Positions 1-10,662 of a stretch of 41,023 bases of DNA are shown piece after piece. Location: positions 1 to 41,023 of the forward strand of contig CALKXS010000076.1 of assembly GCA_938003745.1 (NCBI GenBank). Reading direction: 5' to 3'. How positions within the stretch are numbered: the stretch's first letter is position 1; the number at the start of each line of letters is the position of its first letter. The notes under the pieces were generated by a model. That model did not search any database, was not told where the DNA came from, and was given only the letters and a program-made list of their open reading frames with translations. The DNA is from an uncultured Algibacter sp. GTDB taxonomy: Bacteria; Bacteroidota; Bacteroidia; Flavobacteriales; Flavobacteriaceae. A program made the position numbers and the translations under genes.

Positions 1-77
1 TTATCTCGCTCTGCCTTAAAGTGATTACGACAGGACTCCTCACTATCAAAATGGGCTATAAAACTGAAAATATTCAT
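1..77 (-). mobile_element. IS1595-family transposase, N-terminal end (runs off the window)
   Basis: Reading the minus strand from an ATG at 77 gives about 25 codons beginning MNIFSFIAHF and ending ESCRNHFKAERD, open to the window edge. This matches the start of IS1595/ISXO2-type transposases, where the opening segment leads into a zinc-ribbon domain. The rest of the element lies left of the window, so its integrity cannot be judged. The terminal inverted repeat should lie between 78 and about 200, but I could not define it. Confidence 0.72.
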
Positions 78-202
78 CCTTATTTTTTTATCTAAAATAA
101 GTCTTTTTTATAATTATGCCTAATTACGGATATTCAAAAAAATTAATATAAAAACAAAATTATAAACTACAACTAGTTTATTTATTCTCGAATACTAACA
201 AA

Positions 203-448
203 ATGATTATAGAGCAAGAGCAAAAATTTAAAGAAGTACTTTCAAAAATAGAAGGAACAATTAGTGAACAAAGTTTCTTTAATAAGTTCTTAGAATTGTA
301 TCCAGAAGTTTGGAAAAAACATAAAACTATATTTTCAAAATTTCAGAAAAGCAAACAATTTGGACAAACAATTCCGTTACCAAAACCTGAAGTTTCTTTG
401 CGAAAAGAAATTAGAGCGTGGCTTCACAAACAACAAAATAAGTCTTGA
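203..448 (+). CDS. Small hypothetical protein (81 aa)
   Basis: I do not recognise this protein. It is 81 residues, rich in Lys, Glu and Phe, with a predicted helical N-terminal half (MIIEQEQKFKEVLSKIEG) and a basic tail ending in RAWLHKQQNKS. It has no signal peptide or membrane segment, so it should be cytoplasmic. The start is the only ATG near the 5' end of the frame; no clear ribosome-binding site is present, which is usual for Bacteroidota. It stands alone between an IS1595 end and katG. Coding is plausible from composition and length, but it could be the remnant of a larger gene disturbed by the insertion sequence. Confidence 0.5.
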   Translation: MIIEQEQKFKEVLSKIEGTISEQSFFNKFLELYPEVWKKHKTIFSKFQKSKQFGQTIPLPKPEVSLRKEIRAWLHKQQNKS

Positions 449-687
449 CGTTAGTATGTTACGAATGAAATAGATTCTATTCAATTAGAAAAATAAAAAG
501 AGGTATATTGATGCACAAAAATAAGATTGTAAATACAAGGCATGTTTTTTTCATAGCAAACAAGTATTGGTTAAGTTAATCTTAAAATAGTTGGGGCTAA
601 TTTCAAATACATTTTATATAAACTCTTTTCGTAAAAATAGAAGCACTTACATAAATAAAAAGAAATGCAAACAACACAAATTATAAT
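449..687. other. Gene-free AT-rich stretch
   Basis: No frame of useful length and no RNA gene is visible between the small ORF and the hairpin that follows katG. The stretch is very AT-rich with scattered stops in all frames. Confidence 0.6.
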
Positions 688-688
688 A

Positions 689-740
689 ATAAATAGGGAT
701 AAAGGTCATTCAACGAATATCCCTAATTTATTTTTTATAA
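689..740 (-). terminator. Probable terminator of katG
   Basis: Complementary arms around TAGGGAT (near 694) and ATCCCTA (near 719) form a hairpin just downstream of the katG stop codon. T- and A-rich runs flank it on both sides, so it could act in either direction. The loop is long (about 18 nt), which lowers confidence. Confidence 0.45.
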
Positions 741-759
741 AATGATATTATAAGTTCTA

Positions 760-2955
<2,196 letters not shown>

Positions 2956-2979
2956 TTATATATTTATTTTCAGAATATT

Positions 2980-2987
2980 CAAAATTA
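2980..2987 (-). promoter_or_regulatory. Possible -7 box upstream of katG
   Basis: The minus strand reads TAATTTTG, matching the Bacteroidota -7 consensus TAnnTTTG, 28 nt upstream of the katG start. No TTG box sits at the expected distance, so this is a weak call. Confidence 0.3.
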
Positions 2988-3161
2988 CGAATAGTTTCAA
3001 TACCTTTTCTTATTTCAAATTTTTATAAACTATATTTTAACCAATAAAATTTATTAAAATATAGAAATTAATAGTCGTTATATATTTAAACTATTTACAT
3101 ATTAATTGTATTTAACTAGTAAATATTACTAATTTTAGATTTTTAAACTAAAACAAAAAGA

Positions 3162-3662
3162 ATGTCAACAGTTACTCTTAAAGGAAATGCATTAAGCACA
3201 TCTGGTGAATTACCAGCAATAGGATCTAAAGCTCCAGAATTCACATTAACAGCAAACGATTTATCTACGGCTACATTAAACGATTTTAAAGGCTACAAAG
3301 TTGTTCTTAATATCTTCCCTAGTGTAGATACAGGAACTTGTGCGCAGTCTGTACGTCAATTTAATAAAAAAGCTAGCACTTTAAAAAAGACAAAAGTATT
3401 ATGTATTTCTCGCGATTTACCTTTTGCTCAAGCTCGTTTTTGTGGTGCTGAAGGATTAAACGATGTTATTAACTTATCTGATTATAAAAATGCCAGTTTT
3501 GGAAAAGCATATGGTCTTGATTTTGTAGGTGGACCTCTTGATTCTTTATTATCACGCTCAGTTGTTGTAATCAATGAAGAAGGTAGTGTAATATATACAG
3601 AGCAAGTTCCAGAAACAATAGATGAGCCAAATTATGAAGCAGCTTTAAATGCTTTAAAATAA
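3162..3662 (+). CDS. tpx: Thiol peroxidase Tpx (atypical 2-Cys peroxiredoxin)
   Basis: Reduces hydrogen and alkyl hydroperoxides using thioredoxin. The 166-residue length is standard. The peroxidatic Cys60 lies in SVDTGTCAQSVRQFN, with the conserved Thr57 three residues earlier, and the resolving Cys94 lies in ARFCGAEG; this 34-residue spacing is the Tpx signature. No signal peptide is present. Its divergent placement opposite katG makes a compact peroxide-defence pair. Only 13 nt separate it from the downstream diacylglycerol kinase gene, so the two are probably co-transcribed. Confidence 0.95.
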   Translation: MSTVTLKGNALSTSGELPAIGSKAPEFTLTANDLSTATLNDFKGYKVVLNIFPSVDTGTCAQSVRQFNKKASTLKKTKVLCISRDLPFAQARFCGAEGLNDVINLSDYKNASFGKAYGLDFVGGPLDSLLSRSVVVINEEGSVIYTEQVPETIDEPNYEAALNALK

Positions 3663-3675
3663 TAGTGTCATACTA

Positions 3676-4050
3676 ATGACAAAAAAAGACCCCTTCTTAG
3701 TAAATAGGTTAAAAAGTGTTGGTTACGCTTATAAAGGAGCCATATTACTTTTAAAAACGGAAGCTAGTATAAAAATTCAATTTTTTATTGCTATTATGGT
3801 TACTACAGCAGGGTTCTTTTTTAATATTTCTGCAATTGAATGGACTATACAACTTCTAGCTACAGCTATGGTTATGTGTGCTGAAGGCATAAATACAGCC
3901 ATTGAAGCTATAGCAGATTTCATTCACCCAGAGCATCACAAAAAGATTGGTATTATAAAGGATATTGCTGCCGGTGCAGTTTTTATTGCTGCTTTTTTTG
4001 CTTCTATTATTGGGTTGATAATTTACTTACCAAAACTTGGTGTAATTTAA
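3676..4050 (+). CDS. dgkA: Diacylglycerol kinase family membrane protein
   Basis: A 124-residue integral membrane kinase of the DgkA/UndP-kinase family, which phosphorylates diacylglycerol or undecaprenol. The family signature is clear: EGINTAIEAIADF carries the catalytic and metal-binding acidic residues, and KDIAAGAVFIAA follows. Three hydrophobic segments are visible, at about residues 33-52, 53-72 and 97-120. The sequence alone does not settle which lipid is used; Gram-positive homologues use undecaprenol. It follows tpx by 13 nt and precedes ftsK by 113 nt. Confidence 0.9.
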   Translation: MTKKDPFLVNRLKSVGYAYKGAILLLKTEASIKIQFFIAIMVTTAGFFFNISAIEWTIQLLATAMVMCAEGINTAIEAIADFIHPEHHKKIGIIKDIAAGAVFIAAFFASIIGLIIYLPKLGVI

Positions 4051-4139
4051 CTTCGCTGCAATTTTTTAAAATATAGTTTCGTTACCATTAGTAATTTGTA
4101 TTTTTGTTGTTGTTACTAAAACAAAGCAGACATAAATCT

Positions 4140-4147
4140 TAATTTTG
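4140..4147 (+). promoter_or_regulatory. Possible -7 box for ftsK
   Basis: TAATTTTG fits the TAnnTTTG consensus and lies 16 nt before the ftsK ATG, which would give a very short leader. The nearest TTG element is somewhat too far upstream (about 27 nt), so confidence is limited. Confidence 0.35.
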
Positions 4148-4163
4148 AAACTATTAACCATTA

Positions 4164-6572
4164 ATGGCAAAGAAAAAAACAAAAATAACTAAACCAAAAA
4201 CTCCAAGAAAAGAAGCTAAACTTCCAATTTTTAAGCTATCTAACCAACAAAAATTAGTATTTGGCAGTTTTTTAGTGATGTTTGGATTGTTATTGTGCAT
4301 TTCTTTTGTCTCTTTCTTTTTTACAGGAGATAGTGACCAAAGCTTAATCAGTTCGTTTCCAGAAAGAACAGCAGATACCAAAAACTGGGCCAGCCAATTT
4401 GGAGCTTGGTTGGGAGATTTTTTTATTCAAAAAGGTTTTGGAGTTTCTGCATTTTTATTATCTGGTCTCGTATTTATTTCTGGGGTATACATTTTAATGG
4501 GGGTTAATAAATCAAAACTAAGGCGCCATTGGTTTTGGGGTATAATTATCATGATTTGGGTGTCTATATTATTTGGTTTCTTTGGAAATAAACACGGAAT
4601 TCTTGGAGGAACAATTGGTTTTGAAATTAATTCTTACTTACAAGATTATATTGGAAAAATAGGTGTTTCACTTTTACTATTATTTGGAGTTATCACCTAT
4701 TTAGCATCTCGTTTTAAGGTTACGTTTCAAAGTATTTCTAATCTTTTTAACTCTGCTAAAAAGGATATTAAAAATGAATTTGCCAATGCTAAAGAAGATA
4801 TCATTGTACCAATAGATAATACTCTAACAGAAGAAGCTGAAGCATTTAAATCTGGATTTGACATCTCAACAGAAAATACAGTATCAAATCCTATTGAAGT
4901 TGTAAAGCCAAAAGAAGAAAAAATTATTACTGAAGACAAAACAACACTTGAAGTAAAAATTGCTGAAGAAGAAGTTATTGAAGAAGATTTAGATATGAAA
5001 GTTGTTGAAGTGCCAGAAGAGGTTTCAGAAACTAATAATTTGGCTAATAAACTTGTTGAAGATTTTGGACAATTTGATCCAACTCTAGAACTTGGAAAAT
5101 ATCAATTTCCACCTTTAGAGTTATTAAAAAAATATGACACAGGTGTTATTACTATAAATCAAGAAGAATTAGAAGAAAATAAAAATAAGATTGTAAATAC
5201 TTTAAGTAACTACAAAATTGGTATTGCTAGTATTAAAGCTACTATTGGACCAACAGTTACCTTATATGAAATTGTTCCAGAAGCGGGAGTTAGAATTTCT
5301 AAAATTAAAAATTTAGAAGATGATATTGCCCTATCTTTAGCAGCATTAGGTATTCGTATTATAGCTCCTATTCCAGGAAAAGGAACTATTGGTATTGAGG
5401 TTCCTAATAAAAACTCGACCATAGTTTCAATGCGATCTGCTATTGCTTCTCAGAAATTTCAAAAATCTGAAATGCAACTTCCTATAGCCTTAGGAAAAAC
5501 AATTAGCAATGAAACCTTGGTTGTTGACCTTGCCAAAATGCCTCACTTATTAATGGCAGGTGCTACAGGCCAAGGTAAATCGGTTGGTTTAAATGCTGTA
5601 CTTACCTCTTTACTTTATAAAAAACATCCAGCAGAAGTTAAATTTATTTTAGTTGATCCCAAAAAAGTAGAACTTACTTTATTTAATAAAATAGAAAGAC
5701 ATTATCTAGCAAAACTTCCAGATAGTGAAGATGCTATTATAACAGATAATACGAAGGTTATCAACACGCTAAACTCCTTGTGTATTGAAATGGATAATCG
5801 TTACGAATTGCTTAAAAATGCACTTTGTAGAAATATTGCAGAATACAATACAAAATTTAAAGCACGTAAACTAAACCCAAACGATGGTCATCAATTTTTA
5901 CCATACATCGTTTTGGTTGTTGATGAGTTTGCCGATTTAATTATGACTGCCGGTAAAGAAGTAGAAACACCTATTGCGCGTTTAGCACAATTAGCTCGTG
6001 CCATTGGTATTCACTTAATTATTGCAACACAACGTCCTTCTGTAAATGTTATTACTGGTATTATAAAAGCTAATTTCCCTGCTCGTATAGCCTTTAGGGT
6101 AACATCAAAGATAGATTCTAGAACTATTTTAGATGGATCTGGAGCAGATCAACTTATTGGCCGTGGAGATATGCTTTACACGCAAGGAAATGATTTGATA
6201 CGTGTGCAATGTGCTTTTGTTGACACTCCTGAAGTTGAAAAAATAGTTGATTTTATTGGAGCTCAAAAAGCTTACCCAGATGCTTATTTATTACCAGAAT
6301 ATGTTGGAGAAGAAAGTGGCACAAGTCTTGATATAGACATATCAGACAGGGACAAGCTCTTTAAAGATGCCGCTATAGTTATTGTTACAGCACAACAAGG
6401 TTCTGCTTCTTTACTTCAGCGAAAATTAAAACTAGGATATAATAGAGCCGGTAGAATTATTGATCAATTAGAAGCTGCTGGTATTGTTGGTCCTTTTGAA
6501 GGTAGTAAAGCTAGGCAAGTTTTAGTGACAGATTTAATAGCGCTTGACCAACATTTAGAAAACGAAATATAA
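4164..6572 (+). CDS. ftsK: DNA translocase FtsK/SpoIIIE
   Basis: A septum-anchored DNA pump that clears and aligns chromosome termini during division. The 802-residue protein has four N-terminal membrane helices (about 30-54, 78-105, 117-137 and 155-178), an acidic Glu-rich linker (about 200-300) and a C-terminal motor. The Walker A motif GATGQGKS is near residue 467, and the Walker B sequence VLVVDEFADL is near residue 590. The last 70 residues form the winged-helix gamma domain (LLQRKLKLGYNRAGRIIDQL), which in other species reads KOPS-type DNA signals. It is followed after only 7 nt by lolA, a gene order common in Flavobacteriia. Confidence 0.96.
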   Translation: MAKKKTKITKPKTPRKEAKLPIFKLSNQQKLVFGSFLVMFGLLLCISFVSFFFTGDSDQSLISSFPERTADTKNWASQFGAWLGDFFIQKGFGVSAFLLSGLVFISGVYILMGVNKSKLRRHWFWGIIIMIWVSILFGFFGNKHGILGGTIGFEINSYLQDYIGKIGVSLLLLFGVITYLASRFKVTFQSISNLFNSAKKDIKNEFANAKEDIIVPIDNTLTEEAEAFKSGFDISTENTVSNPIEVVKPKEEKIITEDKTTLEVKIAEEEVIEEDLDMKVVEVPEEVSETNNLANKLVEDFGQFDPTLELGKYQFPPLELLKKYDTGVITINQEELEENKNKIVNTLSNYKIGIASIKATIGPTVTLYEIVPEAGVRISKIKNLEDDIALSLAALGIRIIAPIPGKGTIGIEVPNKNSTIVSMRSAIASQKFQKSEMQLPIALGKTISNETLVVDLAKMPHLLMAGATGQGKSVGLNAVLTSLLYKKHPAEVKFILVDPKKVELTLFNKIERHYLAKLPDSEDAIITDNTKVINTLNSLCIEMDNRYELLKNALCRNIAEYNTKFKARKLNPNDGHQFLPYIVLVVDEFADLIMTAGKEVETPIARLAQLARAIGIHLIIATQRPSVNVITGIIKANFPARIAFRVTSKIDSRTILDGSGADQLIGRGDMLYTQGNDLIRVQCAFVDTPEVEKIVDFIGAQKAYPDAYLLPEYVGEESGTSLDIDISDRDKLFKDAAIVIVTAQQGSASLLQRKLKLGYNRAGRIIDQLEAAGIVGPFEGSKARQVLVTDLIALDQHLENEI

Positions 6573-6579
6573 TATAGAA

Positions 6580-7224
6580 ATGAATATGAAGAATATAATA
6601 GCAGCATTAATTATTACATTATCAACTTTTAATGCTTTTTCTCAAAGTAAAGCAAAAACATTATTAAATGAGGTTTCTGCTAAAGTAAAATCTTATAATA
6701 ACATTTCTATTGATTTTAAATATGTACTAGAAAATACCTCAGAAAATATTAAACAAGAAACTCGGGGTGATGTTATTTTACAAGGTGATAAGTACAAATT
6801 AAACATTCTTGGTATTACACGACTTTACGACGGAAAAACAATGTATAGTATTAGTCCTGAAGATGAAGAAGTTACTATTTCATCTCATAATGATGATGAT
6901 GAAAACACTATTACACCAAGCAAAATGTTATCGTTTTACGAAAACGACTATACTTACGATATGGACATAGTACAAAATGTAAAAGGGAGAAAAATTCAAT
7001 TGGTGAAATTAACTCCAATGGATTCTAATTCTGAAATTAACTATGTACTTTTAGGCATAGATGAACAAACAAAACACATCCACAACCTAATAGAAATTGG
7101 AAAAAATGACACTAAAACAATTTTAACCGTTAATTCTTTTAAAACAAACGCGCCATTATCAAAAACCTTATTTACCTTTGACGCTAATAAATATAAAGAT
7201 TATTACGTTAACAATTTAGATTAG
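6580..7224 (+). CDS. lolA: Outer membrane lipoprotein carrier protein LolA
   Basis: A periplasmic chaperone that carries lipoproteins from the LolCDE exporter to the outer membrane. The 214-residue protein starts with a signal peptide (MNMKNIIAALIITLSTFNAF, cleavage likely after FSQ). The mature part has the LolA-type beta-rich fold signature, with an ISIDFKY strand, RGDVILQGDKYKL and ITRLYDGKTMYSI. It directly follows ftsK, so the two are probably co-transcribed. The locus depends heavily on lipoproteins (SusD, sulfatase), but LolA is a general housekeeping factor. Confidence 0.92.
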   Translation: MNMKNIIAALIITLSTFNAFSQSKAKTLLNEVSAKVKSYNNISIDFKYVLENTSENIKQETRGDVILQGDKYKLNILGITRLYDGKTMYSISPEDEEVTISSHNDDDENTITPSKMLSFYENDYTYDMDIVQNVKGRKIQLVKLTPMDSNSEINYVLLGIDEQTKHIHNLIEIGKNDTKTILTVNSFKTNAPLSKTLFTFDANKYKDYYVNNLD

Positions 7225-7296
7225 GTAAATCCCATTGAAACAAATATTAACAAATTTTAAAAAATATTTTTATCTTTTTTTAAAGATTTTTAATAA

Positions 7297-7330
7297 AAGA
7301 ACGCAGTGGTTACACACGTTCTTAATTTTA
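7297..7330 (+). terminator. Possible terminator after lolA
   Basis: A 7-bp inverted repeat (7297-7303 with 7317-7323) is followed by AATTTTA, between lolA and the permease gene. The stem is short and the T-run is broken, so this is a modest call. Confidence 0.35.
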
Positions 7331-7371
7331 TAATTAGCTTGTTAAGCAAATGATTAATAAAATTTAAACGT

Positions 7372-9408
7372 GTGAAAATATTAGATCGTTACATACTAAC
7401 CTCCTACTTAAAGACATTTTTTAGTGTATTTATTATTCTAGTACTCATCTTTGTACTTCAAACTATTTGGTTGTATATAAAAGAACTTGCAGGTAAAGAC
7501 TTAGATATCGCTATAATTGCAAGGTTTTTAATATACATTTTACCCAATTTGATGCCATTAGTTTTGCCTTTAACCATTCTTCTAGCATCTATAATGGTAT
7601 TTGGCAGTTTTTCTGAGAATTATGAATTTGCTGCCATGAAGTCTACTGGTATTTCATTACAGCGTGCCATGACTGGTTTGGGTGTTTTTATCGCTATTCT
7701 TGGTGTATTAACCTTTTTCTTTTCAAATAGCGTTATTCCTTGGGCCCAATATAATTCATACAATCTTAGGAAAAATATAGCAAAAATAAAACCTGCGATG
7801 GGTATTGCAGAAGGTCAATTTAACCCTATAGGAGAAAGTGGCACCAATATAAAAGTAGAGAAGAAAAGTGGAGACCGTGATCAATTTCTAGAAAATATAA
7901 TTATTCACCGAAAAGGAAAAAACAATAGAAAGAATACAACGGTTATTGTTTCTAAAACAGGAGAACTTGTTAGTCGAGAAGATTCCAATGTATTAAAACT
8001 TGTTTTACGTGATGGTAATTATTATGAAGATATTGAACCAAATGAACCAAGTAATAAAAAGAAAAAACCTTTTGCTAAAAGCACCTTTGAAACTTATGTT
8101 ATAAATATTGATTTGTCTGAATTTAATAATATTGATGTTGATGACAAGAAACATGATGATAGATATAACATGCTTGATATTTTTGAATTAGGCTATACTA
8201 TAGATTCATTAACAAACAAAAGAAGCGATAATCATAAAACTTTTGCTAAATCTCTTTATCAACGTGCTAGCCTATATAAAGCAGTAAAGAGTAAGAAAAC
8301 AAAAGAATTAAAGTATGCAGATTTAGAAGAAAAAATAATTTCACCAACTACCAAAATAGAAAAAAAGTTTCCAATTGATTCTATTTACACTGGTAACATT
8401 TTAGATTTATATAATTTAAAAGCTAAAACTCAATTAGTAAATGTTGCTATTAGTACTGTTAATAGTGCCAAGCAACTTGTAACAACAAAAAAAGCAACAC
8501 TAAAGCTAACAAAATCTTTATATAATAGGCACATTATTTCATTTCATGAAAAGTTAGCTTTAGGTTTTGCTTGTGTTATTTTATTTTTTGTTGGAGCACC
8601 ACTAGGCGCATTAATAAGAAAGGGTGGTATGGGCTTACCAATGATTATAGCAATACTTTTATTTTTAACGTATCATTTTATTGGAATATTTGCCGTAAAC
8701 AGTGCAAAAAACGGGAGCTTTAACCCTATTTTAGCAAGTTGGTTTTCTACGCTTGTCATGCTTCCGCTTGGTTTATTTTTAACAAAAAGAGCAACTGAAG
8801 ATAAAGGTTTATTTGATATGGACAGTATTACTGAACCTATCAGAAAAATGTTAAACATAAAAGCACCAAATAGTGTTGACTATAAATTTTTGTTGTCTAA
8901 TACTGATGATGAATTAATTGATATTATAAATAACTACGAAACTTTAGAACATAAAGAAGAAGCTAGATACGAAGCTATTAAAATATTAAATGATCGTGGA
9001 ACCATAACTACGACATTACGTAATAATGGCTTAAATATAGATGAAACCTTTGAAGGTTCTCAAAAAATTGCTAAACATTATAATAAACATGCTAAGTTTG
9101 CTGTAGTATTATATAGTATAGGTGCTATATTATTGATTTTATTCTTTGTTTTTAAGAATAATAAACTACCATCATTAGCTTCTGCTTCTATAAAAATAAG
9201 TATTACTGCATTTGTTATATATGTTTTTTATTATATTAAATCGTTAATTAATGTTCGTGACTTCTATACCAATATTAAAAAACAAAACAAAAAGCCTAAT
9301 CTTGTAATGGTTATAATCGGTTTACCACTTTACATGATTGGTTATCTTTTTATTAAATCGAAAATCAAAGAAGACTTAAAACAAAATTGTTTAGATAGTC
9401 TAAAATAA
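7372..9408 (+). CDS. LptF/LptG family permease with C-terminal extension
   Basis: An inner-membrane component of the ABC machinery that moves lipopolysaccharide to the outer membrane. The opening MKILDRYILTSYLKTFF is the typical start, followed by membrane helices near residues 15-35, 50-80 and 100-122. A periplasmic domain of about 250 residues comes next, then three further helices (about 390-465). Residues about 500-678 form an extra cytoplasmic segment plus two or three more hydrophobic stretches that are absent from E. coli LptF/LptG (about 360 aa). The start codon is GTG: the nearest upstream ATG frame stops before reaching it, and GTG gives the conserved N-terminus. I cannot assign F or G with certainty. 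ribB follows after 16 nt. Confidence 0.9.
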   Translation: MKILDRYILTSYLKTFFSVFIILVLIFVLQTIWLYIKELAGKDLDIAIIARFLIYILPNLMPLVLPLTILLASIMVFGSFSENYEFAAMKSTGISLQRAMTGLGVFIAILGVLTFFFSNSVIPWAQYNSYNLRKNIAKIKPAMGIAEGQFNPIGESGTNIKVEKKSGDRDQFLENIIIHRKGKNNRKNTTVIVSKTGELVSREDSNVLKLVLRDGNYYEDIEPNEPSNKKKKPFAKSTFETYVINIDLSEFNNIDVDDKKHDDRYNMLDIFELGYTIDSLTNKRSDNHKTFAKSLYQRASLYKAVKSKKTKELKYADLEEKIISPTTKIEKKFPIDSIYTGNILDLYNLKAKTQLVNVAISTVNSAKQLVTTKKATLKLTKSLYNRHIISFHEKLALGFACVILFFVGAPLGALIRKGGMGLPMIIAILLFLTYHFIGIFAVNSAKNGSFNPILASWFSTLVMLPLGLFLTKRATEDKGLFDMDSITEPIRKMLNIKAPNSVDYKFLLSNTDDELIDIINNYETLEHKEEARYEAIKILNDRGTITTTLRNNGLNIDETFEGSQKIAKHYNKHAKFAVVLYSIGAILLILFFVFKNNKLPSLASASIKISITAFVIYVFYYIKSLINVRDFYTNIKKQNKKPNLVMVIIGLPLYMIGYLFIKSKIKEDLKQNCLDSLK

Positions 9409-9420
9409 GCAATATCTTTG
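9387..9420 (+). promoter_or_regulatory. Promoter for ribB, near-leaderless
   Basis: A -7 box TATCTTTG (9413-9420) lies only 4 nt before the ribB ATG, with a TTG (9387-9389) 23 nt further upstream. This matches the Bacteroidota TTG/TAnnTTTG promoter at the long end of its spacing. Transcription would start almost at the ATG, which implies a leaderless or very short-leader mRNA independent of the upstream gene. Confidence 0.55.
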
Positions 9421-9424
9421 CCGT

Positions 9425-10585
9425 ATGATTCCAGAAACTAAAAAGGCCAACACGGCCGAATTTAAACTAGATACTATTCATGATGCCATTGAGGACATTA
9501 GAAATGGTAAAATTATCATTGTTGTTGATGATGAAAACAGAGAAAACGAAGGTGACTTTCTAGCTGCTGCTGATAAAGTATCTCCGCAAATGATAAATTT
9601 CATGGCTACTCACGGTCGTGGTTTAATTTGTACGCCTCTTACAGAGAATAGATGTAAAGAGTTAGAAATAAGCATGATGGTTCGTAATAATACAGATCCT
9701 ATGGAAACTGCTTTTACGGTTTCAGTTGATTTAAGAGGAAAAGGAGTTACTACGGGAATTTCTGCTAGTGACAGAGCTAAAACAGTGAAAGCCTTAGTAG
9801 ATAATGATACCAAACCTTTTGAGTTAGCTAGACCAGGGCATATTTTTCCTTTGGTTGCTAAAGAAGGTGGCGTTTTGCGTAGAACTGGGCATACAGAAGC
9901 TGCTATAGATTTTGCAAGATTAGCTGGCTTATCTCCTGCTGGTGTGATTGTTGAAATCATGAATGAAGATGGTACTATGGCAAGGTTACCACAGCTTTAC
10001 AAGATTGCAAAAAAATTAGATTTAAAAATTGTTTCTATTGAAGATTTAGTTGCTTATAGAATGCAACATGACTCTTTAATTGATAAAAAAGAAGATTTTC
10101 AAATTGAAACTCGTTTTGGAAGTTTTAGACTGAGAGCTTACAAACAAACAACAAATAACCAACTACATATAGCGTTAACAAAAGGAACTTGGAAAGATAA
10201 TGAACCTATACCAACTCGTATAAATTCTACATTAGTTAATAATGATATATTAGGAACACTTACTAATGATATAGATAACCAATTAAGTAATATGTTTAAG
10301 GTTATTAATGATACAGGAAAAGGTGCTATTATATTTATCAACCAACAATCTCAATCTATGGATATATTAAATAGATTAAATTTCTTAAAGGAAAATCAAG
10401 GTGCAACCGATATTCCTAAAGCTCCTAGAATAAATATGGATAGTCGTGATTTTGGAATTGGCGCTCAAATACTACATGACTTGAACATACATAAACTTAA
10501 CTTAATTTCTAATGCTGAAGCTCATACTAAACGTGTTGGTTTAATAGGTTATGGATTGGAAATTATAGATTACATAAAATACTAA
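9425..10585 (+). CDS. ribB: 3,4-dihydroxy-2-butanone 4-phosphate synthase with degenerate GTP cyclohydrolase II domain
   Basis: Makes the four-carbon unit of riboflavin from ribulose 5-phosphate. Residues 12-212 are a complete RibB domain: DDENRENEGD (35-44), HGRGLICTPL (63-72), TTGISASDRAKT (109-120) and RPGHIFPL...RRTGHTEAAID (136-162) carry the metal- and substrate-binding residues. Residues about 225-386 resemble GTP cyclohydrolase II, but the zinc-binding cysteines of that family are absent: the stretch expected to hold the Cys cluster reads TRINSTLVNNDILGTL. The tail still ends with a family-like RDFGIGAQILHDL segment. It is therefore likely a RibB with an inactive regulatory or structural tail, comparable to RibBX proteins described in Proteobacteria. 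Confidence 0.92.
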   Translation: MIPETKKANTAEFKLDTIHDAIEDIRNGKIIIVVDDENRENEGDFLAAADKVSPQMINFMATHGRGLICTPLTENRCKELEISMMVRNNTDPMETAFTVSVDLRGKGVTTGISASDRAKTVKALVDNDTKPFELARPGHIFPLVAKEGGVLRRTGHTEAAIDFARLAGLSPAGVIVEIMNEDGTMARLPQLYKIAKKLDLKIVSIEDLVAYRMQHDSLIDKKEDFQIETRFGSFRLRAYKQTTNNQLHIALTKGTWKDNEPIPTRINSTLVNNDILGTLTNDIDNQLSNMFKVINDTGKGAIIFINQQSQSMDILNRLNFLKENQGATDIPKAPRINMDSRDFGIGAQILHDLNIHKLNLISNAEAHTKRVGLIGYGLEIIDYIKY

Positions 10586-10596
10586 AGAAAATTTCG

Positions 10597-10650
10597 AGCA
10601 TAAAAAAAACGCCATAAATCTTAAATTTAAGGCGTTTTTTTTATGCTTAG
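10597..10650. terminator. Strong bidirectional terminator
   Basis: Perfect 17-bp inverted arms (10597-10613 and 10631-10647) contain AACGCC/GGCGTT next to A8 and T8 runs. It lies between the convergent ribB and aminotransferase genes, so it can stop transcription from both sides. Confidence 0.9.
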
Positions 10651-10662
10651 AACTTAAATAAG

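Noticed and set aside
9610-9960. 116-residue minus-strand ORF inside ribB
   Set aside because: It is antisense to a strongly conserved RibB domain and its translation has no family resemblance.
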